Positions 50,921 through 60,157 are shown, numbered from the stretch's first letter. The stretch: 64,000 nucleotides of DNA from Hespellia sp. (GCA_028693555.1 JAQUVD010000010.1:24395-88394); one strand, 5' to 3'. The notes: generated from the sequence alone by a model not told the origin. A program made the numbers and translations.

Positions 50921-52828
50921 ATGCAGAAAAAATATTTACAGTTATTAACAATGATGTCAGAAACCTCAAAAGCTTATTGGAGTTCTGTGGAATTGGGAAG
51001 AGAAATTGGCTGTAGTTCTCGGACGGTACTCCGATATATAAAAGAGTTAAAAGAAAAAGAGACGGAGGGCGGTTTTCGTATCGAGGTTTATAAAGGCAAA
51101 GGATTTCAGCTGAAGGTAGAGGATTCGGAACTCTTTGGACAACTTTGGGAGAAGGAAGAGGATCGGGAGGTCTCGGCGGTTTTGTTTCGACTTTTACTAG
51201 AAGAAACCTGCAAATTAGATGATCTGGCAGAGATGTTTCATTACAGTCGATCCGGAATGTCCGGAATTATGGAAAGAGTAGAATATGAACTAGAGGAACA
51301 GGGACTTAGACTTTTGAGCAAACCTTATATTGGATTTCTTGTCCATGGCAATGAAATATATATACGTAATTATTTATACCTGCTTTTAGAAGGAAAGAAT
51401 CTTGAGGAGTCTATGAAGGTTTTAATGATGGATGAAAAAGCTGTTGAAGCGGTGCGCTCGTTCATCTATCAAGAATTAAAGGGGAAAAATGTAGGAATCG
51501 TAGATAGCTGTGAATTATTTTTCTTGAAATATTTGGGGATACAGCAAGCTCGAATCCGTCTTCACAGAATGATCAAAACAGACTATTTTGCGGATATTGG
51601 TAACACAGCACATCTGTTACAGGATACCGCTGTGGCAGAGCAGATTGCGTTGATCTGGCAGAAACACACAGAAAAAAAGTATTACAATGAGATTGAAAAC
51701 GTGTATTTGGCACTCGTTTATCGGCAGGCATTTTGGCAGAACGGTATTGTTGATATGATAAATGAAAAGGATCTTAGATTTTATCAAAGGATTGTAGAGC
51801 GGTCATTTACAAGGATTCACAAAAATTATCAAATCAATTTATCAAAGGATGAAATACTGGTAAATGGTTTGATTCTTCACATTGCATCTAATTTTCGCCG
51901 ATATCTGTTGGGAATGGAAATGAAGAATTTATTTTACAACAATGTTTTGGAAATTTACCCGACGGCATATTACTATGCGATGGAAGTGGCTGAGGAAATT
52001 TCAAATTATACAAAGCTGTCTTTGAGTAAATATGAAATAAGTTTTCTTGGAATGCATTTTGCTTCCTTTTTAGAAAGAAATCTAACAGTCAGAAAATGGA
52101 GAAGTGCTATTATCTGTGTGAGTGGCTTCGGTACTGCGCAGTTGCTGGAAAGTAAGTTGATGAATCGATATCAGAGTATCGAGATTATTGGATCATTTTC
52201 GACTGAAGAATTAGAAAGAGAACCTCAGGATGTGGATTTTTATATTTCAACTGTTCCATTGAATCGTGAAAAGACACGTGGAAAACCATGGGTGCAAATG
52301 TCACCGATTTTGAGCTTTTCAGAACAGCTTTCGTTAGAACAGGTTATAAACGAACTGAATAATAGAGGGAGCTGGAAGAAAAATGGTGTGGAAAAACATT
52401 TTGTGTGTATGAAGAAAAAAATGGAAAAAGAAGAACTTCTTTTAGATTTATGCAGAGAGTGTAGAGAAGAAGGGCTGATTTCAGATATTGAGGCAGAAGG
52501 CATTTTATCCAGAGAGGAGCTGGTATCCACAGAAATTGTTGAGGAAATTGCCATGCCGCACGGGTTAATTGAAGGGGAAAGTTTTTTGGTGTTTGCAATT
52601 CTTCCCACACCTGTCATGTGGGGGCGGACGAAGGTGAAAGTGGTTGTTCTAGGATGTTTTCAACGCGGTGACGAGCGTATGAAAGAAGAATTGGAATTCC
52701 TTTTCCGGTTATTTTTAAATGAAGAAATAAGAGGAAAAATTCTTGCAAGTGAAAACGAGGAAGAACTGGAAAAATGTATTGAGGGTTATTATGGAGGAGC
52801 GTATGTTACTGAGAAAAATGTTGACTGA
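50921..52828 (+). CDS. BglG-family PRD transcriptional regulator with PTS EIIB/EIIA domains
   Basis: A 635-residue activator. N-terminal HTH domains (SVELGREIGCSSRTVLRYIKEL, about 15-45, and a Mga-like domain to about 150), two PRDs (about 170-390), an EIIB-like domain with a cysteine in ICVSGFGTAQLL (about 400) and an EIIA-like domain with a histidine in IAMPHGLIEG (about 545). Such MtlR/LicR-type proteins activate the neighbouring PTS when the sugar is present. It overlaps the EIIA gene by 26 bases and is the first gene of the 50.9-57.1 kb operon. Confidence 0.9.
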   Translation: MQKKYLQLLTMMSETSKAYWSSVELGREIGCSSRTVLRYIKELKEKETEGGFRIEVYKGKGFQLKVEDSELFGQLWEKEEDREVSAVLFRLLLEETCKLDDLAEMFHYSRSGMSGIMERVEYELEEQGLRLLSKPYIGFLVHGNEIYIRNYLYLLLEGKNLEESMKVLMMDEKAVEAVRSFIYQELKGKNVGIVDSCELFFLKYLGIQQARIRLHRMIKTDYFADIGNTAHLLQDTAVAEQIALIWQKHTEKKYYNEIENVYLALVYRQAFWQNGIVDMINEKDLRFYQRIVERSFTRIHKNYQINLSKDEILVNGLILHIASNFRRYLLGMEMKNLFYNNVLEIYPTAYYYAMEVAEEISNYTKLSLSKYEISFLGMHFASFLERNLTVRKWRSAIICVSGFGTAQLLESKLMNRYQSIEIIGSFSTEELEREPQDVDFYISTVPLNREKTRGKPWVQMSPILSFSEQLSLEQVINELNNRGSWKKNGVEKHFVCMKKKMEKEELLLDLCRECREEGLISDIEAEGILSREELVSTEIVEEIAMPHGLIEGESFLVFAILPTPVMWGRTKVKVVVLGCFQRGDERMKEELEFLFRLFLNEEIRGKILASENEEELEKCIEGYYGGAYVTEKNVD

Positions 52829-53261
52829 AAATGTTGTGAGACTTGATGTTGAAGGACTATCTACGCCACAGGAAGTAATTGAATATAGCGGACGTCTTTT
52901 GGCAGATGCAGGTAAGACAAATGAGGCTTATGTGAAAGGGATGGTAGATGCCTACAATACGCTGGGAGCATATATGGTAATGGCACCCGGACTTGCAATG
53001 CCACATGCAAGACCAGATGGAAATGTAAAAGAACCGTGCATCAGTTTTGTGAAACTAAAGGAGCCGGTGAATTTTCATCATCCGTGCAATGACCCGGTAA
53101 AAATTGTATTTGCATTGGGCGGTGTATCGGATGACGGACACATCGATATTTTAAAAAGCTTAAGTTCCCTATTGGCAGCAGATCATATTATTGAGCGGCT
53201 ATCGGTGATAGATACTTATGAGGAGTTGATGAAATTAATAGAAAAGGAGGTAAAGGAATGA
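52803..53261 (+). CDS. PTS EIIA component (fructose/mannitol/ascorbate type)
   Basis: A 152-residue EIIA with the phosphorylated His68 in GLAMPHARPDG. I start at ATG 52803 after GGAGGAG inside the regulator gene. It passes phosphate from HPr to the IIB protein encoded next, which it overlaps by 4 bases (ATGA). With UlaA-type IIC nearby it corresponds to UlaC. Confidence 0.9.
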   Translation: MLLRKMLTENVVRLDVEGLSTPQEVIEYSGRLLADAGKTNEAYVKGMVDAYNTLGAYMVMAPGLAMPHARPDGNVKEPCISFVKLKEPVNFHHPCNDPVKIVFALGGVSDDGHIDILKSLSSLLAADHIIERLSVIDTYEELMKLIEKEVKE

Positions 53262-53524
53262 GGGTTGTAACTGTATGTGGAATGGGGTTTGGTACGAGTC
53301 TCATGCTTTTGATGTCAATCAAAGATGTCGGGAAAAAGTATGGGGTAGATGTCGAAGGTGAAGCGACAGATCTGGGGTCTTATAAGGGCAGACCGTGTGA
53401 TTTTATTGCTGCGTCCTCAGAAATTGCAAAACAGATTCAGGCGGATGTGCCTGTGGTAGCAATTGAGAATCTATTGGATAAAGCAGCCATTGAAGAGAAA
53501 ATCAAACCATTTTTAAACAAGTAG
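53258..53524 (+). CDS. PTS EIIB component (ascorbate type)
   Basis: An 88-residue EIIB of the lactose/ascorbate fold with Cys7 in TVCGMGFGTSL. It is phosphorylated by EIIA and phosphorylates the incoming substrate with EIIC. AAAGGAGG precedes the ATG. Corresponds to UlaB. Confidence 0.9.
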   Translation: MRVVTVCGMGFGTSLMLLMSIKDVGKKYGVDVEGEATDLGSYKGRPCDFIAASSEIAKQIQADVPVVAIENLLDKAAIEEKIKPFLNK

Positions 53525-53537
53525 AGGAGGAAAAGCT

Positions 53538-54815
53538 ATGATTCATTTTTTAGTTAAATTTTTAAGTGAACCAACAATTGTAATGGGACTTGTTGCGATG
53601 ATTGGATTAATCGCTATGAAGAATCGTCCATCGACGGTGATTCAGGGAACTATGAAGACAATACTTGGATTTTTGATACTATCCGCGGGTTCCAGTCTAA
53701 TTTGTACGGCACTCGTACCGTTTAGTACAATGTTCAACGCAGCATTTGGGATCACGGGTGTTGTGCCGGAAGACAATGCACTGGTGGCGGCGGTGCAGAC
53801 TGTGTTGGGCTTTGAAACACCGATGATTATGTTACTTTCGTTTGTTATCAATGTTTTATTGGCAAGACTGACACCATTCAAATACATTTTCCTAACCGGT
53901 CATATGATGTTTTCATTTGCTGGAACGATGGCGATTGTATTGGATCAGATGGGAATCAATGGATGGACTGCTGTTGCGATTGGTTCTGTAATACAAGGAA
54001 TCTGCATGGTATTATTCCCTGCCATTGCACAGCCGTATACGCGGAAAATTCTGAAGACGGATGACGTAGCATTTGGTTTTTGGGGAAGTTCGCTGATTGT
54101 TTTTTCCGGCTTTATCGGGAAGCTTGTCGGAAAGAAGGATAGAGACGAGGAGAATGATACTTGGGAAAAAGTAAAGGTTTCAGAAAAAGTGGATTTCTTA
54201 AAAGATATGTCTATCCTTATGAGCATTGTTATGATTATTGTATATCTCTTTACCGCATTTGTCGCAGGTAGTGATGTAGTGGCTGAACTTGCGGGCGGAC
54301 AGAATATGGTTGTTTATGCAATCATTCAGGCGATGACATTTGTGGCAGGTGTTCTCGTTCTCTTGCAAGGGGTCAGAATGTTTCTGGGAGAGATTATTCC
54401 GGCGTTCAAAGGAATCAGTGAAAAACTCGTTCCGGGAGCAAGACCTGCACTTGATGTACCAATCTTTTATGCGAGTGGTCCGGTAGCAACTACTGTTGGA
54501 TTTTTATGTGCCATGGTTGGTGGAATCATAGCAACTTTAATTTCAACACAAATGGGAGTTGTTGTACTGCCGGGAGTTATTGGGTTATTCTTTATGGGTG
54601 GAGCAGCAGGTGTGTTTGGCGATAAGCTTGGAGGAAAAAGAGGCTGTGTTGCCGCATCATTTGCACTGGGATTCTTATTTACTATGATAGTTGCAGTCGC
54701 ATATCCACTGATTGATGTTACCGGATACGGAGTTGAAGGATTGTGGTTTGCGTCTACAGATGCCATTATTGTGGCTGTATTGATGCGGCTTGCAGGAATG
54801 GCGGCCGGACTGTGA
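53538..54815 (+). CDS. PTS EIIC component (ascorbate/UlaA family)
   Basis: A 425-residue membrane protein with about ten hydrophobic helices and UlaA/SgaT-like segments (GTMKTILGFLILSAG, TGHMMFSFAGTMAIVLDQ). It should import L-ascorbate or a related sugar acid or lactone and phosphorylate it with EIIA and EIIB. It is slightly shorter than UlaA (about 465). The downstream genes are not the usual ula enzymes, so the substrate may differ. Confidence 0.88.
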   Translation: MIHFLVKFLSEPTIVMGLVAMIGLIAMKNRPSTVIQGTMKTILGFLILSAGSSLICTALVPFSTMFNAAFGITGVVPEDNALVAAVQTVLGFETPMIMLLSFVINVLLARLTPFKYIFLTGHMMFSFAGTMAIVLDQMGINGWTAVAIGSVIQGICMVLFPAIAQPYTRKILKTDDVAFGFWGSSLIVFSGFIGKLVGKKDRDEENDTWEKVKVSEKVDFLKDMSILMSIVMIIVYLFTAFVAGSDVVAELAGGQNMVVYAIIQAMTFVAGVLVLLQGVRMFLGEIIPAFKGISEKLVPGARPALDVPIFYASGPVATTVGFLCAMVGGIIATLISTQMGVVVLPGVIGLFFMGGAAGVFGDKLGGKRGCVAASFALGFLFTMIVAVAYPLIDVTGYGVEGLWFASTDAIIVAVLMRLAGMAAGL

Positions 54816-54860
54816 CTCTAGATAAAAGCAGAAATATGTAAAAAGAAAGGTGGAGATATT

Positions 54861-55769
54861 ATGGGAAAGGCACGAACCGTAACAGGCGATATAAAAGCAG
54901 AGGAAATGGGATTTACGTATCCCCATGAACATCTGTGGGCAGTTCCGCCGGAATGCCAAAAGGATCGGGATTTGGAGTTAAGTAGTTATGAGGGAAGTGT
55001 GAGAGAACTGTTGAACTTTAAAGAAATAGGTGGTTCGACATTGGTAGAGGCATCCACGTTGGATTATGGAAGAAATCTATCTAAATTGAAAAAGATGTCA
55101 GAAGAAACCGGAGTTCATGTGATTGCGACAACGGGATTTAATAAGCATGTTTATTATCCGAGCTGGGTTTCGGAAAAAAGTACGGAAGAAATTGCGGAGA
55201 TTCTGGCAGCAGATGTGTTGGAAGGACGGGAAGGAGTACGAGCGGGATTTATCAAAATCGGAACCTTTTATAATTTGATTCATCCGTTAGAAAAGAAGAC
55301 AGCAATTGCAGCAGCAATCGCCCAGAAAAAATGTGGTGCTCCGATATGGGGGCATACAGAAGCCGGAACAATGGGGATAGAAATATTGGATATTCTTGAG
55401 GCGGAAAATGTAGATTTCTCCACAGTGGCATTGGGACATCTTGATCGGAATGCAGATGAATACTATCTTTTGAAACTGGCGGAACGCGGTATTTATATTC
55501 AGTTTGACGGTCCGGGCAAGGTGAAGTATTATCCGGATAGTGTACGCGTGTCTCTGATTAAATCTGTGATTGCTCATGGCTTTGCAGATCAGCTGCTTAT
55601 TTCTGGAGATATGGGACGAGCTTCCTATTTGGAAGGATATGGCGGCGGACCGGGTTTTCGGTATATTAAAACAAAATTTATCCCGAGATTATTGGATGAG
55701 GGTGTTAGTCAGAAAGACATTGATAAAATATTTATAGAAAATCCAAAACGCTGGCTGGCTGTATTTTAA
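54861..55769 (+). CDS. Phosphotriesterase-like metal hydrolase (probable lactonase)
   Basis: A 302-residue amidohydrolase-superfamily protein with a complete binuclear site: His22 and His24 (PHEHL), carboxylated Lys132 (FIKIGT), His165 (WGHTEAG), His193 (LGHLDRN) and Asp250 (SGDMGR). Family members hydrolyse sugar-acid lactones or phosphorylated lactones. In this operon it may open the phosphorylated lactone delivered by the PTS, the step done by UlaG in the ascorbate pathway. That role is inferred from context. Confidence 0.87.
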   Translation: MGKARTVTGDIKAEEMGFTYPHEHLWAVPPECQKDRDLELSSYEGSVRELLNFKEIGGSTLVEASTLDYGRNLSKLKKMSEETGVHVIATTGFNKHVYYPSWVSEKSTEEIAEILAADVLEGREGVRAGFIKIGTFYNLIHPLEKKTAIAAAIAQKKCGAPIWGHTEAGTMGIEILDILEAENVDFSTVALGHLDRNADEYYLLKLAERGIYIQFDGPGKVKYYPDSVRVSLIKSVIAHGFADQLLISGDMGRASYLEGYGGGPGFRYIKTKFIPRLLDEGVSQKDIDKIFIENPKRWLAVF

Positions 55770-55779
55770 GGAGAACAAA

Positions 55780-56397
55780 ATGCTGGAAAATGTAAAAATT
55801 GTTTCTATTATACGGGAAGTAGAAGTCAAAAATGCTCTAAAAATTATGGAAGCACTGTCTGAAGAAGGAATTACATATTTTGAAGTATCTCTGAGTAAGG
55901 TTGAAATGGGGTTGGAATGTATTCAGGCGGCACAGGAATACTTTGTGGGAACAGATGTGAAAGTAGGAGCAGGTACTGTGTCAAAAAAGACAGAAGTGGA
56001 TAAGCTTAAGGGGTGGGGCACACCGTATATTCTCACGCCGGGATTTGATGAGGAACTGGTCGAATACGCGTTGGAAAAGAAAATGGAAGTGCTGCCGGGA
56101 GTGCTCACACCTTCCGATGTCCAGAAGGCGGCAAATCGAGGATTGAAACTGTTGAAACTATTTCCTGCTGATGCATTTGGAAGAAAATATGTGAAAGCTC
56201 TAAAGGGACCGTTTCCAGACATTAACTATGTAGCTGTTGGCGGTGTGACTTCTCAAAATGTAGCTGAATTTTTTGAGAATGGTTATGCGGGGATTGCAGC
56301 AGGTAGTAATTTGGTCCCGAAGCAGGCATCAGAAAAGGATATTAAGACAATACGAGAGTCAGCAAGACGGTACATGGCAGCATGCAGAGCGAAATAG
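55780..56397 (+). CDS. eda: KDPG/KHG-type aldolase
   Basis: A 205-residue class I aldolase of the KDPG family: Schiff-base Lys126 in LKLFPADAFG, Glu35 in FEVSLSK and GVLTPSDVQKA. It cleaves a 2-keto-3-deoxy-6-phospho-sugar acid to pyruvate and a phosphorylated aldehyde. It starts 10 bases after the phosphotriesterase-like gene. The substrate may not be KDPG itself: LEVTLRT of typical KDPG aldolases is FEVSLSK here. Confidence 0.88.
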   Translation: MLENVKIVSIIREVEVKNALKIMEALSEEGITYFEVSLSKVEMGLECIQAAQEYFVGTDVKVGAGTVSKKTEVDKLKGWGTPYILTPGFDEELVEYALEKKMEVLPGVLTPSDVQKAANRGLKLLKLFPADAFGRKYVKALKGPFPDINYVAVGGVTSQNVAEFFENGYAGIAAGSNLVPKQASEKDIKTIRESARRYMAACRAK

Positions 56398-56411
56398 AAC
56401 GGAAAGGGAAA

Positions 56412-57137
56412 ATGATGTATATTGTAAATGAAATGACATGGCCACAGGTCGAAATGCAGATTAAGGAAGTTCCGGCAGCAATCCTCCCTCTTGGATCTAC
56501 CGAACAGCATGGGTATCACCTTCCCTTAGGAACCGATGTATTTCTGGCGCAGCGACTCGCAGAAAAGATATCAGAACAAACAGGGGCGTTGGTACTGCCA
56601 AGCATGAATTTTGGATATTCATGGGTTTGGCGAGACCGGGTTGGAACGGTTTCGTTGAGACAGCAGATTCTACAGGAAGTTTTAAAGGATATTGTGAAGT
56701 CTGTGGAGCGATATGGTGTTAAAGTGTTAGTGATTTTGAATGGACACGAAGCAAATTCAGCAACGATGAAATATGCAATTCGTGAAATTCAGGATGAGAC
56801 AGCCGTGAAAGTAATCGGAATGTTTTATCCGGGCTTACAAGACGTCTATGGAGAAACGATGGAATCACCAACTTGGGGCGGAATGTTTCATGCATGTGAA
56901 TTTGAGACATCTCTTATGCTTGCAGTTAGGGAGGAACTCGTTCATATGGAGAAAGCGGTAAAGGAATATCCGGCGAAACCTATTTTGTATGGCATGGATA
57001 ATACTTCCATTGGTGATCTCAGTGAATCAGGTACTTATGGAGATCCAACAGTAGCAACTCAAAAAAAGGGCGAGGTAATGTTGGAACAGTTTGTGCGGAA
57101 CGGCGTTGACATCTTGAAAGTTTGTCTGATGAACTAA
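56412..57137 (+). CDS. Creatininase family protein
   Basis: A 241-residue protein with the metal-binding motifs of the creatininase family: LPLGSTEQHGYHLPLGTD, LNGHEANSA and HACEFETSLML. I choose ATG 56412 (or 56415) after GGAAAGGG; the earlier codons overlap the aldolase gene. Members hydrolyse cyclic amides or, in flavin and mycofactocin biosynthesis, other C-N bonds. Its role in a sugar-acid operon is unknown; it could act on a ring-opening or isomerase-like step. Confidence 0.85.
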   Translation: MMYIVNEMTWPQVEMQIKEVPAAILPLGSTEQHGYHLPLGTDVFLAQRLAEKISEQTGALVLPSMNFGYSWVWRDRVGTVSLRQQILQEVLKDIVKSVERYGVKVLVILNGHEANSATMKYAIREIQDETAVKVIGMFYPGLQDVYGETMESPTWGGMFHACEFETSLMLAVREELVHMEKAVKEYPAKPILYGMDNTSIGDLSESGTYGDPTVATQKKGEVMLEQFVRNGVDILKVCLMN

Positions 57138-57230
57138 GGGCGGAGGATGAATGTATTAAAAAGGTATGAAATCTTTGAGAGTTATGGGGAAATTTAAATC
57201 AAATGTAAAGAAAAAATGTTAAATAGAGAG

Positions 57231-57262
57231 AAGCTCTGTCCGTAATGGATAGGGCTTTTGTT
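57231..57262 (+). terminator. Terminator of the sugar-acid PTS operon
   Basis: AAGCTCTGTCC / GGATAGGGCTT (with G-U pairs), loop GTAAT, followed by TTTGTTTG. It ends the operon about 95 bases after the creatininase-family gene. Confidence 0.75.
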
Positions 57263-57417
57263 TGCAGTCAGGATGATATAGAAAAGTAAAACTTGAAGTA
57301 CAGTGAGTATGAAGAATGAAATTGAATTCAAACAAAAATATAATCCAAGATGTAGATTGAGGACAAAATTATGCTTTTCAAGGACAAGAAGTCTAATTGA
57401 ATTGTAGTATGCTAAAC

Positions 57418-57636
57418 TTACTTTAATAACGTATTCGATAAATTAATATACGATAACAAGCGTGGAATGCTTATCATAACATTGACGTTCTCTAAACGGC
57501 TAATAAGACTTGTTGATACGTCTATTTTTCGACCCAAATCCTCTTGAGTTAAATGTGCTCTCAATCGTGATTGTTTTACTCGTTGTCCAATTTTATTTTT
57601 CGTTTTAGTGCCTGCCTTTTGGAGATAGTGTAACAA
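57418..57636 (-). pseudogene. XRE-type helix-turn-helix remnant
   Basis: 72 codons from a TTG. IGQRVKQSRLRAHLTQEDLGRKIDVSTSLISRLEN is split here only in description; it is a normal XRE HTH start, after which the usual GxxxPSxxTL part is degraded (NVMISIPRLLSYINLS) and ends early. No ribosome site is seen. It is likely a remnant of a mobile-element regulator. Confidence 0.55.
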
Positions 57637-57712
57637 TTTTTTTTATAAAAATAAGTTTCTGATTATTTTTTCATAAATTTTCATGTTTTGCCTTTGGAAA
57701 GTGGTAAATTCC

Positions 57713-57829
57713 TTACACTATCAGACTCACCATTTCAGCCTTTACACCGTTCAGTGACGCATGGGCGTACAGGTTAAGTGTGATATTGATGTTGGAATGC
57801 CCATGATGTATTGTAAGCTCTTTGGGTTC
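57713..57829 (-). pseudogene. C-terminal fragment of a tyrosine recombinase (integrase)
   Basis: On the minus strand the last about 38 codons read PKELTIHHGHSNINITLNLYAHASLNGVK in two parts: PKEL...HHGHSNI and ITLNLYAHASLNG. This is the integrase box 2 with H-x-x-(R/H)-like GHS and the tyrosine in LYAH. TIHH should be QYIM; a one-base gain and a one-base loss around it explain this. The right end stops exactly where the Rpn-type repeat begins. Confidence 0.65.
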
Positions 57830-58581
57830 ATGGTATAGTAAAAAATCAACGAAAGAATTGCTTTTGCTTTGTTGTCATTGGTATTTCACCAATTTATTCC
57901 ATTTTACTTACAGTTGCAAAAATCCCACTTTGTAATGCATACATTTTTATTTATTCAGTTGCACGGTTGTGTACAGTACCTATCTAAATTGCTTGATTTC
58001 ACAAGGAATCAGATACTTGTATAATCAGTGCAACTCACTTGTAATCATAGGAGTATTATCAGGAGAAGAGAAAAAACAATTGAAGAGCGTTATCAGGAAT
58101 TGAAAAGTCTCGTACCAGACAGATTAAGGGTAGAATTTAATCAAATCGAAGCCAGTGAAAGGTTACCGGAGCTTGCGCAGGACATTCTATTCAAGAGTAT
58201 CTATGATGTAGATGTTCATCCAGAGCGAATAGAGGACTGAGATTTATACTTCGGAATTGATTATTATGCAGTACTCTGTTCAAAGATAATCCTTCGTTTA
58301 TCCATAGGAAAATGGAAGTTACGGACACGGGCGTTCCATTAACTTCTTTGGCAAAAATTGTCTATGTGAAATTAGATAAATGTGTGGCGCAGGTTAAGGC
58401 CGGAATGATACCGGAAGGTATGGAACAGCTATGTAATCTTTTGATTTTTATAGCGGATGTAAACAGCGAGAATGTGAAAGAAATTGCAAAGAGCAATCCC
58501 AATTATAGCGCGATTCAATTAGAACTTGCCAATATGGTGAGAGACAGGGAGGAGATGCTTATGAAGTATCATATAGATTGA
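57829..58581 (+). pseudogene. Decayed copy of the second Rpn-type element
   Basis: Matches 49168-50390. The start codon is lost (ATCATGAGAAG became ATCAGGAGAAG). Three internal deletions are visible: at about 58236 (joined at GGAC/GAGGAC), at about 58286 (joined at the 9-base CTGTTCAAA) and at about 58552 (joined at GGGAGGAGATG). The remaining frames (58062-58240 and 58312-58581) still resemble the protein's N-terminus and later part. No functional nuclease core remains. Confidence 0.85.
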
Positions 58582-58645
58582 ACTGATGAAAGCATACCGA
58601 TGACATTGTAGAAGCTACCGTACATTAAAAAGAGTATGTGAAATA

Positions 58646-58694
58646 TTGACAAAACAATACAATCATCATATTATATACTTAGTAATACAAAGTA
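58646..58694 (+). promoter_or_regulatory. Promoter and palindromic operator of the PadR operon
   Basis: TTGACA (58646), a 17-base spacer, TATTAT (58669-58674), then TACTTAGTAATACAAAGTA (58676-58694), a 19-base near-perfect palindrome over the expected transcription start. This is a fitting site for autoregulation by PadR. Confidence 0.7.
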
Positions 58695-58723
58695 CTTGTA
58701 AAATGCAAATCAAAAGGTGGTGA

Positions 58724-59077
58724 ATGTTTTTGAATGATAAGTATGAAACTCAGATGAAAAAGGGTGTCTTGGACATGTTGGTTTTGAAACTTTTGGAGAA
58801 CGAAGAAAAGTACGGATACCAAATTATCAGCGAGCTAAAGGAAAAAAGTGGAGAACGGTTTACCTTAAAAGAAGGAACACTCTATCCGATTTTGTACCGT
58901 CTGGAAGATGAACAGCTTGTAGTGAGTAAGTGGAGTGAACCGGAAGGAAAGAAAGTGCCTAGGAAATATTACGGTATCACCCAAATCGGAAAACAGGAAC
59001 TTTTAGAACTGGAAACACTATGGCGAGATATTTATCATAATGCAGCGAAGATTATGGAGGGCAGTCAGGATGAATGA
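58724..59077 (+). CDS. PadR family transcriptional regulator
   Basis: A 117-residue winged-helix protein: KKGVLDMLVLKLLENEEKYGYQI, LKEGTLYPILYRLE and PRKYYGITQIGKQEL are PadR signatures. AAAGGTGGTG precedes the ATG. It overlaps the next gene by 8 bases. PadR proteins of this size usually repress their own operon, often encoding membrane stress or transport proteins. Confidence 0.92.
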   Translation: MFLNDKYETQMKKGVLDMLVLKLLENEEKYGYQIISELKEKSGERFTLKEGTLYPILYRLEDEQLVVSKWSEPEGKKVPRKYYGITQIGKQELLELETLWRDIYHNAAKIMEGSQDE

Positions 59078-59738
59078 CAAGATGAGTGAAAAATTAATAA
59101 ATGAATATATGAACAAAATTGCAAAAAAACTGCAATGCTCGAAAGGAAAACGTGAAGAGATAAAGAAACAAATCAGTTCGGATATCAACGCCGAGATAGA
59201 GGGTGGAATGAACTGCAAAGAAGTGATAAAAAGAATGGGAACTCCGGAAGAAATTGCAGAGGACTTTAATCATAATTTTTCAGATGAAGACAAGAAAAAG
59301 AGAAAGAAAGAAAAATGGAAGAAACGCATTTCCATCATAGCGGCAGTGATAGTAGTTCTTGCCGTTGCAGTTTACTGGGTATTTCCGAAACCAATTGCGA
59401 TTGAAAACAGTAAATATTTCACGGAGGAGAAGTTGCAGTCACAGACAGAATATATCATCAGTTTAGTTGCTGATGACGATTATGATGCGTTAGAGGAAAA
59501 TTCAAATGAATCGATGCAGGCAGTCATGAATCCGGAACCTTGGGAAGCGGCAAAAAACAATTTTGGCTCTGATTGGGGAGAACTTCAATCTTATGGCAAG
59601 ACATATATGTCAGAAATTAGCCAGGCAGGGAAACATCTTGCTGTAGTACAGACAAATGTATCGTTTGAAAATGTGAATGTTACATTCACGATTTCGTTTG
59701 ATAAAGACATGAAATTATCCGGGCTATATATGAAATAG
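59070..59738 (+). CDS. HAAS-type membrane protein with DUF3887-like C-terminal domain
   Basis: A 222-residue protein. The cytoplasmic N-terminus (about 1-75) resembles the HAAS/DUF1700 helix bundle that pairs with PadR genes (INEYMNKIAKKLQCSKGKREEI, MGTPEEIAEDFN). A basic stretch and one membrane helix (about 90-110, IIAAVIVVLAVAVYWVF) follow. The outside domain (EYIISLVADDDYDALEEN...WGELQSYGKTY) resembles DUF3887. ATG 59070 lies within the padR stop region, so translation is coupled. Function unknown. Confidence 0.8.
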   Translation: MNDKMSEKLINEYMNKIAKKLQCSKGKREEIKKQISSDINAEIEGGMNCKEVIKRMGTPEEIAEDFNHNFSDEDKKKRKKEKWKKRISIIAAVIVVLAVAVYWVFPKPIAIENSKYFTEEKLQSQTEYIISLVADDDYDALEENSNESMQAVMNPEPWEAAKNNFGSDWGELQSYGKTYMSEISQAGKHLAVVQTNVSFENVNVTFTISFDKDMKLSGLYMK

Positions 59739-59776
59739 GTCTGACGGTCTGATTGTGAGGAATTGGAGAACGATAT

Positions 59777-60157
59777 ATGGGATTTTGGATTTTTATGTTA
59801 TTAATGAATGTCATCATACCATTTACGATGATTGGGTTCGGGAAATATTTCTGTAAAAGTGGACCAAAAGATATTAATATGGCTTTTGGGTATCGGACCG
59901 GAATGTCTATGAAAAACAAAGAAACGTGGGTGTTCGCACATTAGTATATCGGGAAATTGTGGTATAGAATCGGCTGGATGCTTCTGGGTGTTTCGGTAAT
60001 AGCGATGCTGATTCTCTATGGACGAGAAAAAGCTGTCGTTGATCTGTATGGTGGTTATATTTGCATTGTCCAGCTAGTAGTACTCATTTTGCCTATTATA
60101 ACAACGGAGATTGCACTGCGGAAAAGCTTCGATAAGAATGGAAGGTATAGAAAATAA
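59777..60157 (+). pseudogene. SdpI-family membrane protein gene with in-frame amber codon
   Basis: From ATG 59777 the frame encodes FGYRTGMSMKNKETWVFAH, the SdpI-family motif, then TAG at 59942-59944, then YIGKLWYRIGWMLLGV and two membrane helices to TAA at 60155. The usual motif is AHKYxGKLW, so the TAG replaces a lysine (AAG) or glutamine (CAG) codon by one base change. SdpI-type proteins give immunity to peptide toxins or act in signalling. The rest of the frame is intact, so the break is recent or suppressed. Confidence 0.8.
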
